Positions 41,636-49,958 of a DNA stretch of 64,000 nucleotides are shown here, one piece after another. Numbering within the stretch: position 1 is the first letter of the stretch; each line of letters opens with the position of its first letter. Position numbers and translations under genes: made by a program. Source of the stretch: Burkholderiales bacterium (GTDB lineage Bacteria > Pseudomonadota > Gammaproteobacteria > Burkholderiales > Burkholderiaceae_C). The notes beneath the pieces were generated by a model. That model was not told the origin of the DNA. It made no database searches and saw only the letters and a list, made by a program, of their open reading frames with translations. The stretch lies in assembly GCA_025350505.1 (NCBI GenBank), contig JANXXS010000410.1:1-64000 (forward strand). The letters are read 5' to 3'.

Positions 41636-41675
41636 CACCGCATTTTGTCGCGCCGGCGCACAGCCGGCGGCCGGA

Positions 41676-41987
41676 TCAGCGCTCCGGGGGCCGCGGGCCT
41701 TCGCCCCGACGGTCGTTGCCGCCCCGATCGCCCGGCGGGCGCTCGCCACCAGGCGGTCGACCCGGTAGACGGCCTTCCGGTGGACGTCCTTCCGGCGGAC
41801 GCCCTTCCGGCGGACGCCCCTCAGGCGGGCGGGCCACCGGCGGCGGCCGCGGCGCGGGTGGCGGGCGCAGCACTGGCGGCGGCCGGTTGTCGCCTGGTGG
41901 GCGACCGATCGGCGGGTGCGGCGCGACCGGCGGCCGCATGACAGGCCGTCCCGGCCGCATCGGCGGCGCATGGTTCTCCCAGCGTCA
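41676..41987 (-). other. in-frame proline-rich tail downstream of the SH3 gene TGA (possible readthrough extension or pseudogenised C-terminus)
   Basis: Same frame as the SH3 ORF: WFRDR-TGA-RWENHAPPMRPGRPVMRPPVAPHPPIGRPP...RPPEGRPPEGRPPEGRPPEG. Confidence 0.6.
41773..41832 (-). repeat. four tandem 15-bp units encoding (RPPEG)n
   Basis: ccttccggtggacgt / ccttccggcggacgc / ccttccggcggacgc / ccctcaggcgggcgg. Confidence 0.8.
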
Positions 41988-42362
41988 GCGATCGCGGAAC
42001 CAGGGCCGGTTCGGATAGTACGAGCCCCAGTAGTTGCCGATCGAGAAGCTGATGATCGGAATGCCGACCACCGAGCCGTACATCTGCAGCGGCCGCTCTT
42101 GGTCCTGGAACGGGTAGATGATGTTGCCGGCGAAGACCCAGCCGCGCACGTTGCCCGGGGCGATCACGTCGCACCAACCGTAGCCGTCGGTGCAGCCCTG
42201 AACGGCGAGCGGCGTTCCCGGGCCGTAGCTGGCGACCAGCGGGTAGTCGCGGGCAGGACCGGCGCGCATGTTGATCTGCTTGGCGCTGTGCGCGTCCTGT
42301 GCGGACGCCACTGCAGGCATTACCGCCGCGACCACGACCCAGGCGAGATGCTTGACGTTCAT
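41985..42362 (-). CDS. SH3 domain-containing exported protein
   Basis: Signal peptide MNVKHLAWVVVAAVMPAVASAQ; INMRAGPARDYPLVASYGPGTPLAVQGCTDGYGWCDV bacterial SH3. Confidence 0.82.
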   Translation of the reverse strand: MNVKHLAWVVVAAVMPAVASAQDAHSAKQINMRAGPARDYPLVASYGPGTPLAVQGCTDGYGWCDVIAPGNVRGWVFAGNIIYPFQDQERPLQMYGSVVGIPIISFSIGNYWGSYYPNRPWFRDR

Positions 42363-42431
42363 GAGGGTCTCCGTGCCGACCGATCTGCCGCGCCGACCGG
42401 AACTCTTGGCACACGACGTGCCGAGAGGGCC

Positions 42432-43490
42432 CTAGGCGGCCGGTGCGCGCCCCGCCTCGGCGAGCTGCTTGCGCCGCACCTCGCCCTGGCGCGTGAACAT
42501 CCAGCCCGGGTATTCGGAAGGCAGCCGGCTCACCGCGTCGAGCCGCTTCAGCTCGTCGGCACCGAGCGCGACGGTGGTGGCACCGATATTGTCGGCAAGC
42601 TGCTCGGCCTTCTTGGCGCCGATGATCACGCTCGTCACCTGCGGCTGGTGCAAGAGCCAGGCAAGCGCGACCTGCGCCACCGAGGCGCCGCGCTGGCCGG
42701 CGATCTCGCGCATGACGTCGACGCAATCGAAGGCGCGCTCCTTGTTCACCGGCGGGAAGTCGAACGAAGTGCGGCGGCTGCCTTCTTCGGCCTTCGCGTC
42801 GCGTCCGTACTTGCCGCTCAGCAAGCCGCCGGCGAGCGGGCTCCAGACCATCAGGCCGAGGCCTTCGCTCTGCAGCATCGGCATCAGCTCGCGCTCGAGG
42901 TCGCGGCCGGCGATCGTGTAGTAGGCCTGCAGGCTCTCGAAGCGGGCCAGGCCGAGCCGCTCGGAAATGCCGAGCGCCTTCGTGATCTGCCAGGCCGCCC
43001 AGTTCGAGACGCCGACGTAGCGCACATGGCCGTGCTGGACCATCGTGTCGAGCGCGCGCACTGTTTCCTCGATCGGCGTCGCCGGGTCGAAGCCGTGGAT
43101 CTGGTAGAGGTCGACGTGCTCGAGCTGCATGCGCTTCAGGCTCGCCTGCAGGCCGGCGACGATATGGCTGCGCGTTGCGCCGCGCATGTTCGCGCCCGGC
43201 CCGGTCTCGCCGAACACCTTGGTCGCGACGACGACGTTCTCGCGCGGCACCTTCAGGTTCTTCAGCGCCTGGCCGGTGATCTCTTCGGAGCGGCCGCCGG
43301 CATAGACGTCGGCGGTGTCGATGAAATTGATGCCGGCGTCGAGCGAGCTGCCGACGATGCGCTCCGACTCTTCCTGCTGCAGCTGGCCGATCTTCGACCA
43401 CATGCCCTCGCTGCCGCCGCCGAAGGTCATGGTGCCGAGGCAGAGCTCGGAGACGAACAGGCCGGTGCGGCCGAGGGGCTTGTATTTCAT
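42432..43490 (-). CDS. aldo/keto reductase
   Basis: INFIDTADVYAGGRSEEITG, VDLYQIHGFDPATPIEETV, YVGVSNWAAWQ. Confidence 0.92.
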   Translation of the reverse strand: MKYKPLGRTGLFVSELCLGTMTFGGGSEGMWSKIGQLQQEESERIVGSSLDAGINFIDTADVYAGGRSEEITGQALKNLKVPRENVVVATKVFGETGPGANMRGATRSHIVAGLQASLKRMQLEHVDLYQIHGFDPATPIEETVRALDTMVQHGHVRYVGVSNWAAWQITKALGISERLGLARFESLQAYYTIAGRDLERELMPMLQSEGLGLMVWSPLAGGLLSGKYGRDAKAEEGSRRTSFDFPPVNKERAFDCVDVMREIAGQRGASVAQVALAWLLHQPQVTSVIIGAKKAEQLADNIGATTVALGADELKRLDAVSRLPSEYPGWMFTRQGEVRRKQLAEAGRAPAA

Positions 43491-43503
43491 GGCTTCCTTC
43501 TTT

Positions 43504-44619
43504 TCAACGGGCGCCGAACGCGGCGTTCTCGAACAGGTCTTTGTACTGCCTCGGCTGCGAGCGCCAGTACTGGTGCGGGGCCTCGACCTGGGCGCCGAGC
43601 TTGGCGGCGGCATGCCACGGCCAGCGCGGGTCGTAGAGCATGGCGCGGGCCAGCGAGACGGCGTCGGCCTCGCCGCTGGCGACGATGGTCTCGGCCTGCT
43701 CGGCCTCGGTGATCAGGCCGACGGCGATCGTCGGCAGGCCGACCTCGGTCTTGACGCGCAACGCGAACGGCACTTGGTAGCCGGGGCCGACCGGAATCGC
43801 CTGCTGCGGCGAGACGCCGCCGCTCGACACATGGATCGCCGCGCAGCCGCGCGACTTCAGCGCCTGCGAGAGCGCGACCGTGCCTTCGATGTTCCAACCG
43901 CCAGGCACCCAGTCCGTCGCCGAGATGCGTGCCCAGACCGGCTTGTCGGATGGAAACGCGGCGCGCACGACCTCGAAGATCTCGAGCGGAAAGCGCATCC
44001 GGTTCTCCAGGCTGCCGCCGTACGCGTCGCTGCGCTTGTTGGCGATCGGCGAGAGGAACTGGTGCAGCAGGTAACCGTGCGCGGCATGGATCTCGAGGCC
44101 GTCGAGGCCGAGCCGCGCGGCGCGTGTCGCCGCGCGTGCGAAGTCGTCGCGCACCTTCTGCATGCCTTCGGCGTCGAGAGCGCGCGGCGCGTCCTCGCCT
44201 TCGCCATGCGGCACCGCCGACGGGGCGACCGCCTGCCAGCTCTGCGGCTCGCCGCGGCGAATCTGCTTGCCGCCCTCCCACGGCGCGCGGCTCGAAGCCT
44301 TGCGTCCGGCATGCGCCAGTTGCATGCCGATCCTGATCGGCGAGACCTCGCGCACCGCGCCGAGCACGCGCACCAGCGCCTGCTCGTTGGCATCCGAATA
44401 CAGGCCCAGGTCGGCCGGCGTGATGCGGCCCTCGGGGGACACCGCCGTCGCCTCGACGATCAGCATGCCAGCGCCCGAGAGCGCGAGGTGGCCAAGATGG
44501 ATCAGGTGCCAGTCGACGGCCGAGCCCTCGCTCGCCGAGTACTGGCACATCGGCGCGATGACGATGCGGTTGGCGAGGCGCAGCGCGCCGATCTCGAAAG
44601 GCTGGAAAAGCTTGCTCAT
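43504..44619 (-). CDS. NADH:flavin oxidoreductase / NADH oxidase (old yellow enzyme family)
   Basis: NRIVIAPMCQYSASEGSAVDWHLIHLG, QLAHAGRKASS, IHAAHGYLLHQFLSPIANKRSDAYGGSLENRMRF. Confidence 0.92.
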   Translation of the reverse strand: MSKLFQPFEIGALRLANRIVIAPMCQYSASEGSAVDWHLIHLGHLALSGAGMLIVEATAVSPEGRITPADLGLYSDANEQALVRVLGAVREVSPIRIGMQLAHAGRKASSRAPWEGGKQIRRGEPQSWQAVAPSAVPHGEGEDAPRALDAEGMQKVRDDFARAATRAARLGLDGLEIHAAHGYLLHQFLSPIANKRSDAYGGSLENRMRFPLEIFEVVRAAFPSDKPVWARISATDWVPGGWNIEGTVALSQALKSRGCAAIHVSSGGVSPQQAIPVGPGYQVPFALRVKTEVGLPTIAVGLITEAEQAETIVASGEADAVSLARAMLYDPRWPWHAAAKLGAQVEAPHQYWRSQPRQYKDLFENAAFGAR

Positions 44620-44673
44620 GCAATCGAGTCTAGGCGGCGCATGCAAATCGCGCAGGCCGCACTTTCTTCTTGG

Positions 44674-45198
44674 TCAGGCCCGCGGTCTTTCGATCTCCAA
44701 CGAGCGCAAAGCGACCGCGATCACGGCCTCGACCGGCAGCTCGATGCCGAGGCGCAGCGCATCGGCCTCGTCGGCGCCGGGCGGCTCGAGCGTCTGCAGC
44801 TGGCTCTGGAGCAGAGCCGCCGGCATGTAGTGGCCGACCCGCCCGGCCATGCGCGCGCCGATCAGCTCGGCCGCGCCATCGAGGAAGACGAAGCGCACGC
44901 CCGGTGCGGCGCTGCGGATGCGATCGCGGTAGGCGCGCTTCAGTGCCGAGCAGGCGATCGCCACGCCCTCGGGCCATTGCGCGGCATCGGCCAGGCCGGC
45001 GCCGATGCGGTCCAGCCAGGGCCAGCGGTCTTCGTCGCGGAGCGGCGTCCCGGCGCGCATGCGCGCCACGTTCTCGGGCGGATGCAGGCCATCGCCGTCG
45101 ATGAAGTGCAGGCCGAGTGCTTCGGCGATGCCGGCGGCGACGGTCGACTTGCCGGAGCCCGACACGCCCATCACGACGACGGCAAGACGGTGCTTCAT
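44674..45198 (-). CDS. gntK: gluconokinase
   Basis: VVMGVSGSGKSTVAAGIAEALGLHFIDGDGLHPPENVARMRAGTPLRDEDRWPWL, ACSALKRAYRD. Confidence 0.92.
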   Translation of the reverse strand: MKHRLAVVVMGVSGSGKSTVAAGIAEALGLHFIDGDGLHPPENVARMRAGTPLRDEDRWPWLDRIGAGLADAAQWPEGVAIACSALKRAYRDRIRSAAPGVRFVFLDGAAELIGARMAGRVGHYMPAALLQSQLQTLEPPGADEADALRLGIELPVEAVIAVALRSLEIERPRA

Positions 45199-45209
45199 CG
45201 CTCGGCGGA

Positions 45210-46055
45210 CTAGCGATGGCGCTCCAGCCGGCGATAGGCGCTGAGGTGTCGCAGTGCCTTCTTCGCATCGCCGAGCTGCTCGTGCAGGCGCGCCGCGTTG
45301 TAGTGGGCGTCGGCCAGCGCCGGGTCGAGGCGCAGGCTGGTGTCGTAGCCGGCGAGCGCGTCGGCGGGCCGGCCCTTGTCCTCGAGCGCGACGGCGCGGT
45401 TGAAGTGCAGCAGCGCCTCGTCCGGGTGGCGACGCAGGGCTTCGTCGTAGAGCGCCACCGCCTCGCCGCAACGCCGCGATTCGCAGAGCAGCGCGCCGAG
45501 GTTGAGGTAGGCGCCGGTGTGGTTCGGGTCGAGCGCGAGCACCTTGCGATAGGCCGACTCGGCGGCGGCGCGGTCGCTCTGCTCGAGCGCCTCGCCCTGG
45601 CTGAACACCGTGTCCGAGTCGTCGGCGGGACGTGCCACAGGCACGGTCTTCCGCTGCAGCAGCGTGACGGTGCCCTGCGCCGGCGCGAGCTCGAAGTCCA
45701 TCACCAGCTGGCCCGACTCGGCCTGCCATTGCGAGCGGCCGTCGCGCACCGTCACGTCGTTGCCGACGGCGGTGATGCGCAGCCCCGTCAGCGGCAGCTC
45801 GCCCGGCAGCGTCGCTTTCAGGCGGCGCAGGGCACTCAGGATCTTGCGCGGCGCGATGCGCGCGCCCTGCAGCTCGACGGCAGTGCGCAGCAGCACCACG
45901 TCCTGGAAGGTGAAGCGGTATTCGTTGCGCGGGCCGCGGCCCGGCTTGACGAAGCCCGCGCCGACGAGGCCGGTGATGACCCCGCGCGCAAGGCCCAGCA
46001 TCTCCTGGATGCTGCGCAACGTGTAGGTGCTCGGCGCCGGCGCGCTCTTCGTCAC
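45210..46055 (-). CDS. HTH (MerR-like) plus tetratricopeptide repeat protein, coupled to ku
   Basis: YTLRSIQEMLGLARGVITGLVGAGFVKPGRGPRNEYRFTFQDVVLLR; TPRs AYRKVLALDPNHTGAYLNLGALL...; GTG start overlaps the ku stop by 4 bp. Confidence 0.78.
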   Translation of the reverse strand: MTKSAPAPSTYTLRSIQEMLGLARGVITGLVGAGFVKPGRGPRNEYRFTFQDVVLLRTAVELQGARIAPRKILSALRRLKATLPGELPLTGLRITAVGNDVTVRDGRSQWQAESGQLVMDFELAPAQGTVTLLQRKTVPVARPADDSDTVFSQGEALEQSDRAAAESAYRKVLALDPNHTGAYLNLGALLCESRRCGEAVALYDEALRRHPDEALLHFNRAVALEDKGRPADALAGYDTSLRLDPALADAHYNAARLHEQLGDAKKALRHLSAYRRLERHR

Positions 46056-46978
46056 TTCTTCGCCCGGGCGCGGGCGGGAGCGGCGGGTTCTTCGGCTTTT
46101 TGCGCGCGCTTCACGCCCTTGCGTTCCTTGGCCGCCTCGACCGCCGGGGCCGGCTCGGCTGCGGGCGCGGCCTTGGCCGGCGCCGCCTTGGCCTTGGCGC
46201 CGCCCCTCGCACCGAGGCTGGCGCGCAGCGCTTCCATCAGGTCGATCACCTGCGCGCCGCTGGCCGGCTCGACCGGCTCGTTGGCGACGACCTGCTTGCC
46301 GGCGATCTTCTCGTCGATGGCGGCGAGGATGCGCTTCTTCTCCTCGTCCTCGAACATCGTCGGGTCGTAGGTGTCCTCGGAGATCTGGTCGATCAGCTGC
46401 ATGGCGAGCTTGAGCTCGGCCGGCGAGACCGTGACCTTCTCGATATCGAGCTCCTTCATGGAGCGCACTTCGTCGGCATAGAGCAGCTGCTGCAGCACGA
46501 TGCCGTCTTCGGCCGGGCGCACCTGCACCACGTACTGCTTGCCCTTCCAGGCCCACTTGGCCAGCGCCACCCGCTGGCTCTGGCGCATCGCTTCCATGAG
46601 CAGGTTGTAGGGCTTGGCGCCGCGCTTGTCGGGGGCGAGGAAGTAAGCCTTGTCGTAGAAGATCGGATCGATCGCCTTGTCGGGAATGAAGGCGACGATG
46701 TCGACGCTGTGGCTCGGGCTTTCCTGCACCGCCTTCAGCTCTTCGGGCGAGAAGATGACGAAGCGGTCTTTCTCGAACTCGTAGCCCTTGACCATCTCGG
46801 CGCGCTCGACGACGGACTGGTCCTTCTCGGAAACGTATTGCTGCTTGAGACGGGAGCCGTCCCTGGCCAGCATGTTGAAGCGGACTGCCGCCGAGCTTTC
46901 GGTTGCCGAGTAGAGCTTGACCGGGATCGACACAAGGCCGAAGGAGAGGGAGAGCGAAGCAATCGAACGCGCAGCCAT
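46052..46978 (-). CDS. ku: non-homologous end joining protein Ku
   Basis: MAARSIASLSLSFGLVSIPVKLYSATE...KPYNLLMEAMRQSQRVALAKWAWKGKQYVVQVRP; Lys/Ala-rich C-terminal tail. Confidence 0.95.
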   Translation of the reverse strand: MAARSIASLSLSFGLVSIPVKLYSATESSAAVRFNMLARDGSRLKQQYVSEKDQSVVERAEMVKGYEFEKDRFVIFSPEELKAVQESPSHSVDIVAFIPDKAIDPIFYDKAYFLAPDKRGAKPYNLLMEAMRQSQRVALAKWAWKGKQYVVQVRPAEDGIVLQQLLYADEVRSMKELDIEKVTVSPAELKLAMQLIDQISEDTYDPTMFEDEEKKRILAAIDEKIAGKQVVANEPVEPASGAQVIDLMEALRASLGARGGAKAKAAPAKAAPAAEPAPAVEAAKERKGVKRAQKAEEPAAPARARAKK

Positions 46979-47126
46979 GTCAGGCCTCCTGTGTCGCCTT
47001 GCGGCCCGCGGGCCCCTGCTTGGCGGACGCGCAGCATACGGGCAAGTGCCTTGCCTTGTCACCCGAACCGTTGCGAAAGCGCCTCGCCTTCGCGGGCATC
47101 TTCACGCTCCGGGCGCCTGGCTTCGT

Positions 47127-49679
47127 CTAGCCGAGCGCCTCGACGGCTGACGCCAGGGTCTGTTTCGACTTCCAGTAGCCAGCCCACGGATCGACGGGTT
47201 CGAAGCTCAGGTACTCGCGCGCCGTGGCGATCGTCCATTGCGCCGCGCTCTTCAGCGCCATCAACTGATCCCAGGCGATCGGCATCGAGACGCCGAGCCC
47301 GGGCCGCGACCGCGCCGAGAAGGCCGCCGCGGTGGTCGCCGTGTGGCCGTTGCGCAGGTAGTCGACGAAGATGCGGCCGACCCGGTTGGCGCCGCCGCTC
47401 TTGGCGACGAAGCGCAGCGGGATCGTCGCCGCGAGGTGCTGCACCACCGCCTGCGAGAAGGCCTTGACCGGCTCGTAGCCGAGTTCGGGGGCGAGCGGCA
47501 CGACGATGTGCAGGCCCTTGCCGCCGCTCGTCTTCAGCCAGCTTTCGAGGCCGAGCTCGCTGAGCAGCGTGTGCACGAGGAGCGCGCCCTCCTGCACGTG
47601 CGACCACGTCACGCCCTCGCCCGGGTCGAGGTCGAAGACGACGCGGTCGGGCTCGTCGATGTGGGCGCTGGTCGAGTTCCAGGTGTGGAACTCGATCGTG
47701 TTCATCTGCGCCGCCGCGAGCAGTGCCTCGACGCTGTCGATGCCGAGCATGCGCGCATGGCCGGGCCAGAGCGAGGCGTCGAACACGCGCAGTCCGGGCA
47801 CCCGCGTCTCCGGATGTTTCTGGAAGAACAGTTCGCCGCCGATGCCTTCGGGCGCGCGCACCAGCGAGACCGGCCGGTCCTCGAGGTGCGGCAGGATGCG
47901 CTCGGCAACGCTTTCGTAGTAGCGGACCAGGGCCAGCTTGGTGAGGCCGGTCGAAGGATCGATGACGCGCTCCGGGTTCGTCACCTTGATGCTGCTGGTC
48001 GTCTTCGCGGTCGGTGCGGCGGCGACGCTGGCCTCGGCACGCGCGACCTCGCGCGTCACCGTCTTCGCCGCCGTGTCCAGGCGCAAGCCCTGGAACACGG
48101 CGTGACGCACGTGGTCGTCGGGCGTCCATTCGGCGAACGAGATCTCGGCGACCAGCCCGGGACGGACCCAGCGTTCGGCGCCCTCCGTGCGGCGCGACCA
48201 GCGACCGGGCTTCAGCGCCTCGGCATCGAACAGCGGCGCCGCCACCTCGAGCGCGACCAGGCGCGCGTGCAGATCGCGGCCGGTCTTCGCGCTCCAGCCC
48301 GTGCCGACGTTGCCCGCGTATTTCAGCTCGCCCTGCTCGTGATAGCCGAGCAGCAGGCTGCCGACCTCGGACTGCGAGCCCGCGCGGTCGGTGAAGCCGC
48401 AGATGACAAGCTCCTGGCGCGCATGGCATTTCAGCTTCAGCCAGGTCTCGGTGCGCGCCGACACGTAGGGCGCATCGGGGCGCTTCAGGATGATGCCTTC
48501 GAGGCCCATCTGCCGCGCCGCCTCGAGCATGCGAGCGGGCGCCGCGTCGAAGCTCTGGCTGAGGCGAATGCGCTCCGACGGGCTCGCTTTGAGCACCTCG
48601 CCCAGCAGGGCGCGCCGCGATGCCAGCGGCACCTCGCGCAGGTCCTTGCCATCGTGGAACGGCAGGTCGAACACGAAGTAGACGATGTCGGCGTCACGGG
48701 TCGCGTCGATGGCGTTCTGCAGCGCGTTGAAGTCCGGCACGCCCGACGCGTTCATGACGACGATCTCGCCGTCGAGCCATCCCGAGCCGATCTTCAGCGA
48801 CTCGATCGCGGCGGCGAGCGAGGGCATCTTCTTGGTCCAGTCGTGGCCGTTGCGCGTGATGAGCCTGGCCTTGCCCTTGTCGATGCGCGTCATCAATCGA
48901 TAGCCGTCGAACTTGGTCTCGACGATCCAGTCGCCCGATGGCGGCGACGCGGCGAGCGTCGCGAGCTGCGGCTCGAGCTTGGTCGGCAATGGCGCCTTCA
49001 CGCCCTTCGAGAGGTCGGCCTTCGCCGGCGCGACGGGCACGACGCCCGCAGCGCGAGCCGCCGACCGACGCGGCTCTCTCTCTTCGACGAGCCCGAGCGG
49101 ATTCGCGACGACGCTGTCGGGCAGCGCCGCGATGACGTCGTAGTCGGCGAGCGGACGCGCCCATTCGTCGCGCTTCTTGAAGAGCATCCACGGGTCCTGC
49201 TTGTCGCCGGGCTTGGCGATGCGTACCAGCTCCCAGAGGCCCGCCAGCTTTTCGCCGTGCAGCCTGAACAACACCTTGCCCTTCTGCAGGCCCTCGCGCG
49301 GATCGCCGACCGGCTCCCAGGTGCCGTGGTCCCAGACGATGACCTTGCCGGCGCCGTACTGCTTCGGCGGGATCGTTCCCTCGAAGGCTGCGTACGAGAG
49401 TGGATGGTCCTCGACGTGGATCGCCATTTGCATCTTCGTCGGGTCGTACGACGGGCCCTTGGGCACCGCCCAGCTCAGCAGCACGCCATCGAGCTCGAGG
49501 CGAAAGTCGTAGTGCAGGCGGCTCGCCCAGTGCTTCTGCACGACGAAGGACAAGGCACCGGACGGTCGCCCCTGCGCTTTCCCATCGTCGGCCGCCGCCG
49601 GCTCGGGCGTGCGTTGGAAGTCGCGCTTCTCGTGGTAGCGCGAGAGCGGCGTGGGAGCGCGGGGCGTGGCGGCGGCCAT
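47127..49679 (-). CDS. ligD: DNA ligase D (phosphoesterase-ligase-polymerase)
   Basis: PE domain HYDFRLELDGVLLSWAVPKGPS, ligase ETKFDGYRL, polymerase VRAPEGIGGELFFQKHPE and VVFDLDPGEGVTW. Confidence 0.95.
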   Translation of the reverse strand: MAAATPRAPTPLSRYHEKRDFQRTPEPAAADDGKAQGRPSGALSFVVQKHWASRLHYDFRLELDGVLLSWAVPKGPSYDPTKMQMAIHVEDHPLSYAAFEGTIPPKQYGAGKVIVWDHGTWEPVGDPREGLQKGKVLFRLHGEKLAGLWELVRIAKPGDKQDPWMLFKKRDEWARPLADYDVIAALPDSVVANPLGLVEEREPRRSAARAAGVVPVAPAKADLSKGVKAPLPTKLEPQLATLAASPPSGDWIVETKFDGYRLMTRIDKGKARLITRNGHDWTKKMPSLAAAIESLKIGSGWLDGEIVVMNASGVPDFNALQNAIDATRDADIVYFVFDLPFHDGKDLREVPLASRRALLGEVLKASPSERIRLSQSFDAAPARMLEAARQMGLEGIILKRPDAPYVSARTETWLKLKCHARQELVICGFTDRAGSQSEVGSLLLGYHEQGELKYAGNVGTGWSAKTGRDLHARLVALEVAAPLFDAEALKPGRWSRRTEGAERWVRPGLVAEISFAEWTPDDHVRHAVFQGLRLDTAAKTVTREVARAEASVAAAPTAKTTSSIKVTNPERVIDPSTGLTKLALVRYYESVAERILPHLEDRPVSLVRAPEGIGGELFFQKHPETRVPGLRVFDASLWPGHARMLGIDSVEALLAAAQMNTIEFHTWNSTSAHIDEPDRVVFDLDPGEGVTWSHVQEGALLVHTLLSELGLESWLKTSGGKGLHIVVPLAPELGYEPVKAFSQAVVQHLAATIPLRFVAKSGGANRVGRIFVDYLRNGHTATTAAAFSARSRPGLGVSMPIAWDQLMALKSAAQWTIATAREYLSFEPVDPWAGYWKSKQTLASAVEALG

Positions 49680-49958
49680 GGCGCCGCGGAGGATGCCACA
49701 GGCCGCCAACGCCGGCCTCGTGGCGCCGATCGCGCAGCCCGTTCGCGCGGCGACGCACGCTTCGGTGGCAGAGCGTAATCGCTGGTAAGCAGGCACCGAT
49801 CGGGCATTCGCTTTGCGTTCCAGGCTCGCCACGCGCGTCGATGACGCGATCCGTCGCCTCTGCCTCATGCATCTGAAACAGTCTGTCAGCCGCCCTTCAT
49901 CGGCCGCACTTGCTGCCGATATCGCCGCCCGCCGCATCGATCGCGACGAGGGCGGCCG

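Noticed and set aside
41773-41832. 15-bp direct repeats as a possible mobile or CRISPR-like repeat
   Set aside because: No spacers; units are contiguous and keep the reading frame encoding RPPEG, so they are coding low-complexity repeats.
47238-49778. 846-aa plus-strand ORF
   Set aside because: Antisense to ligD; shadow ORF.
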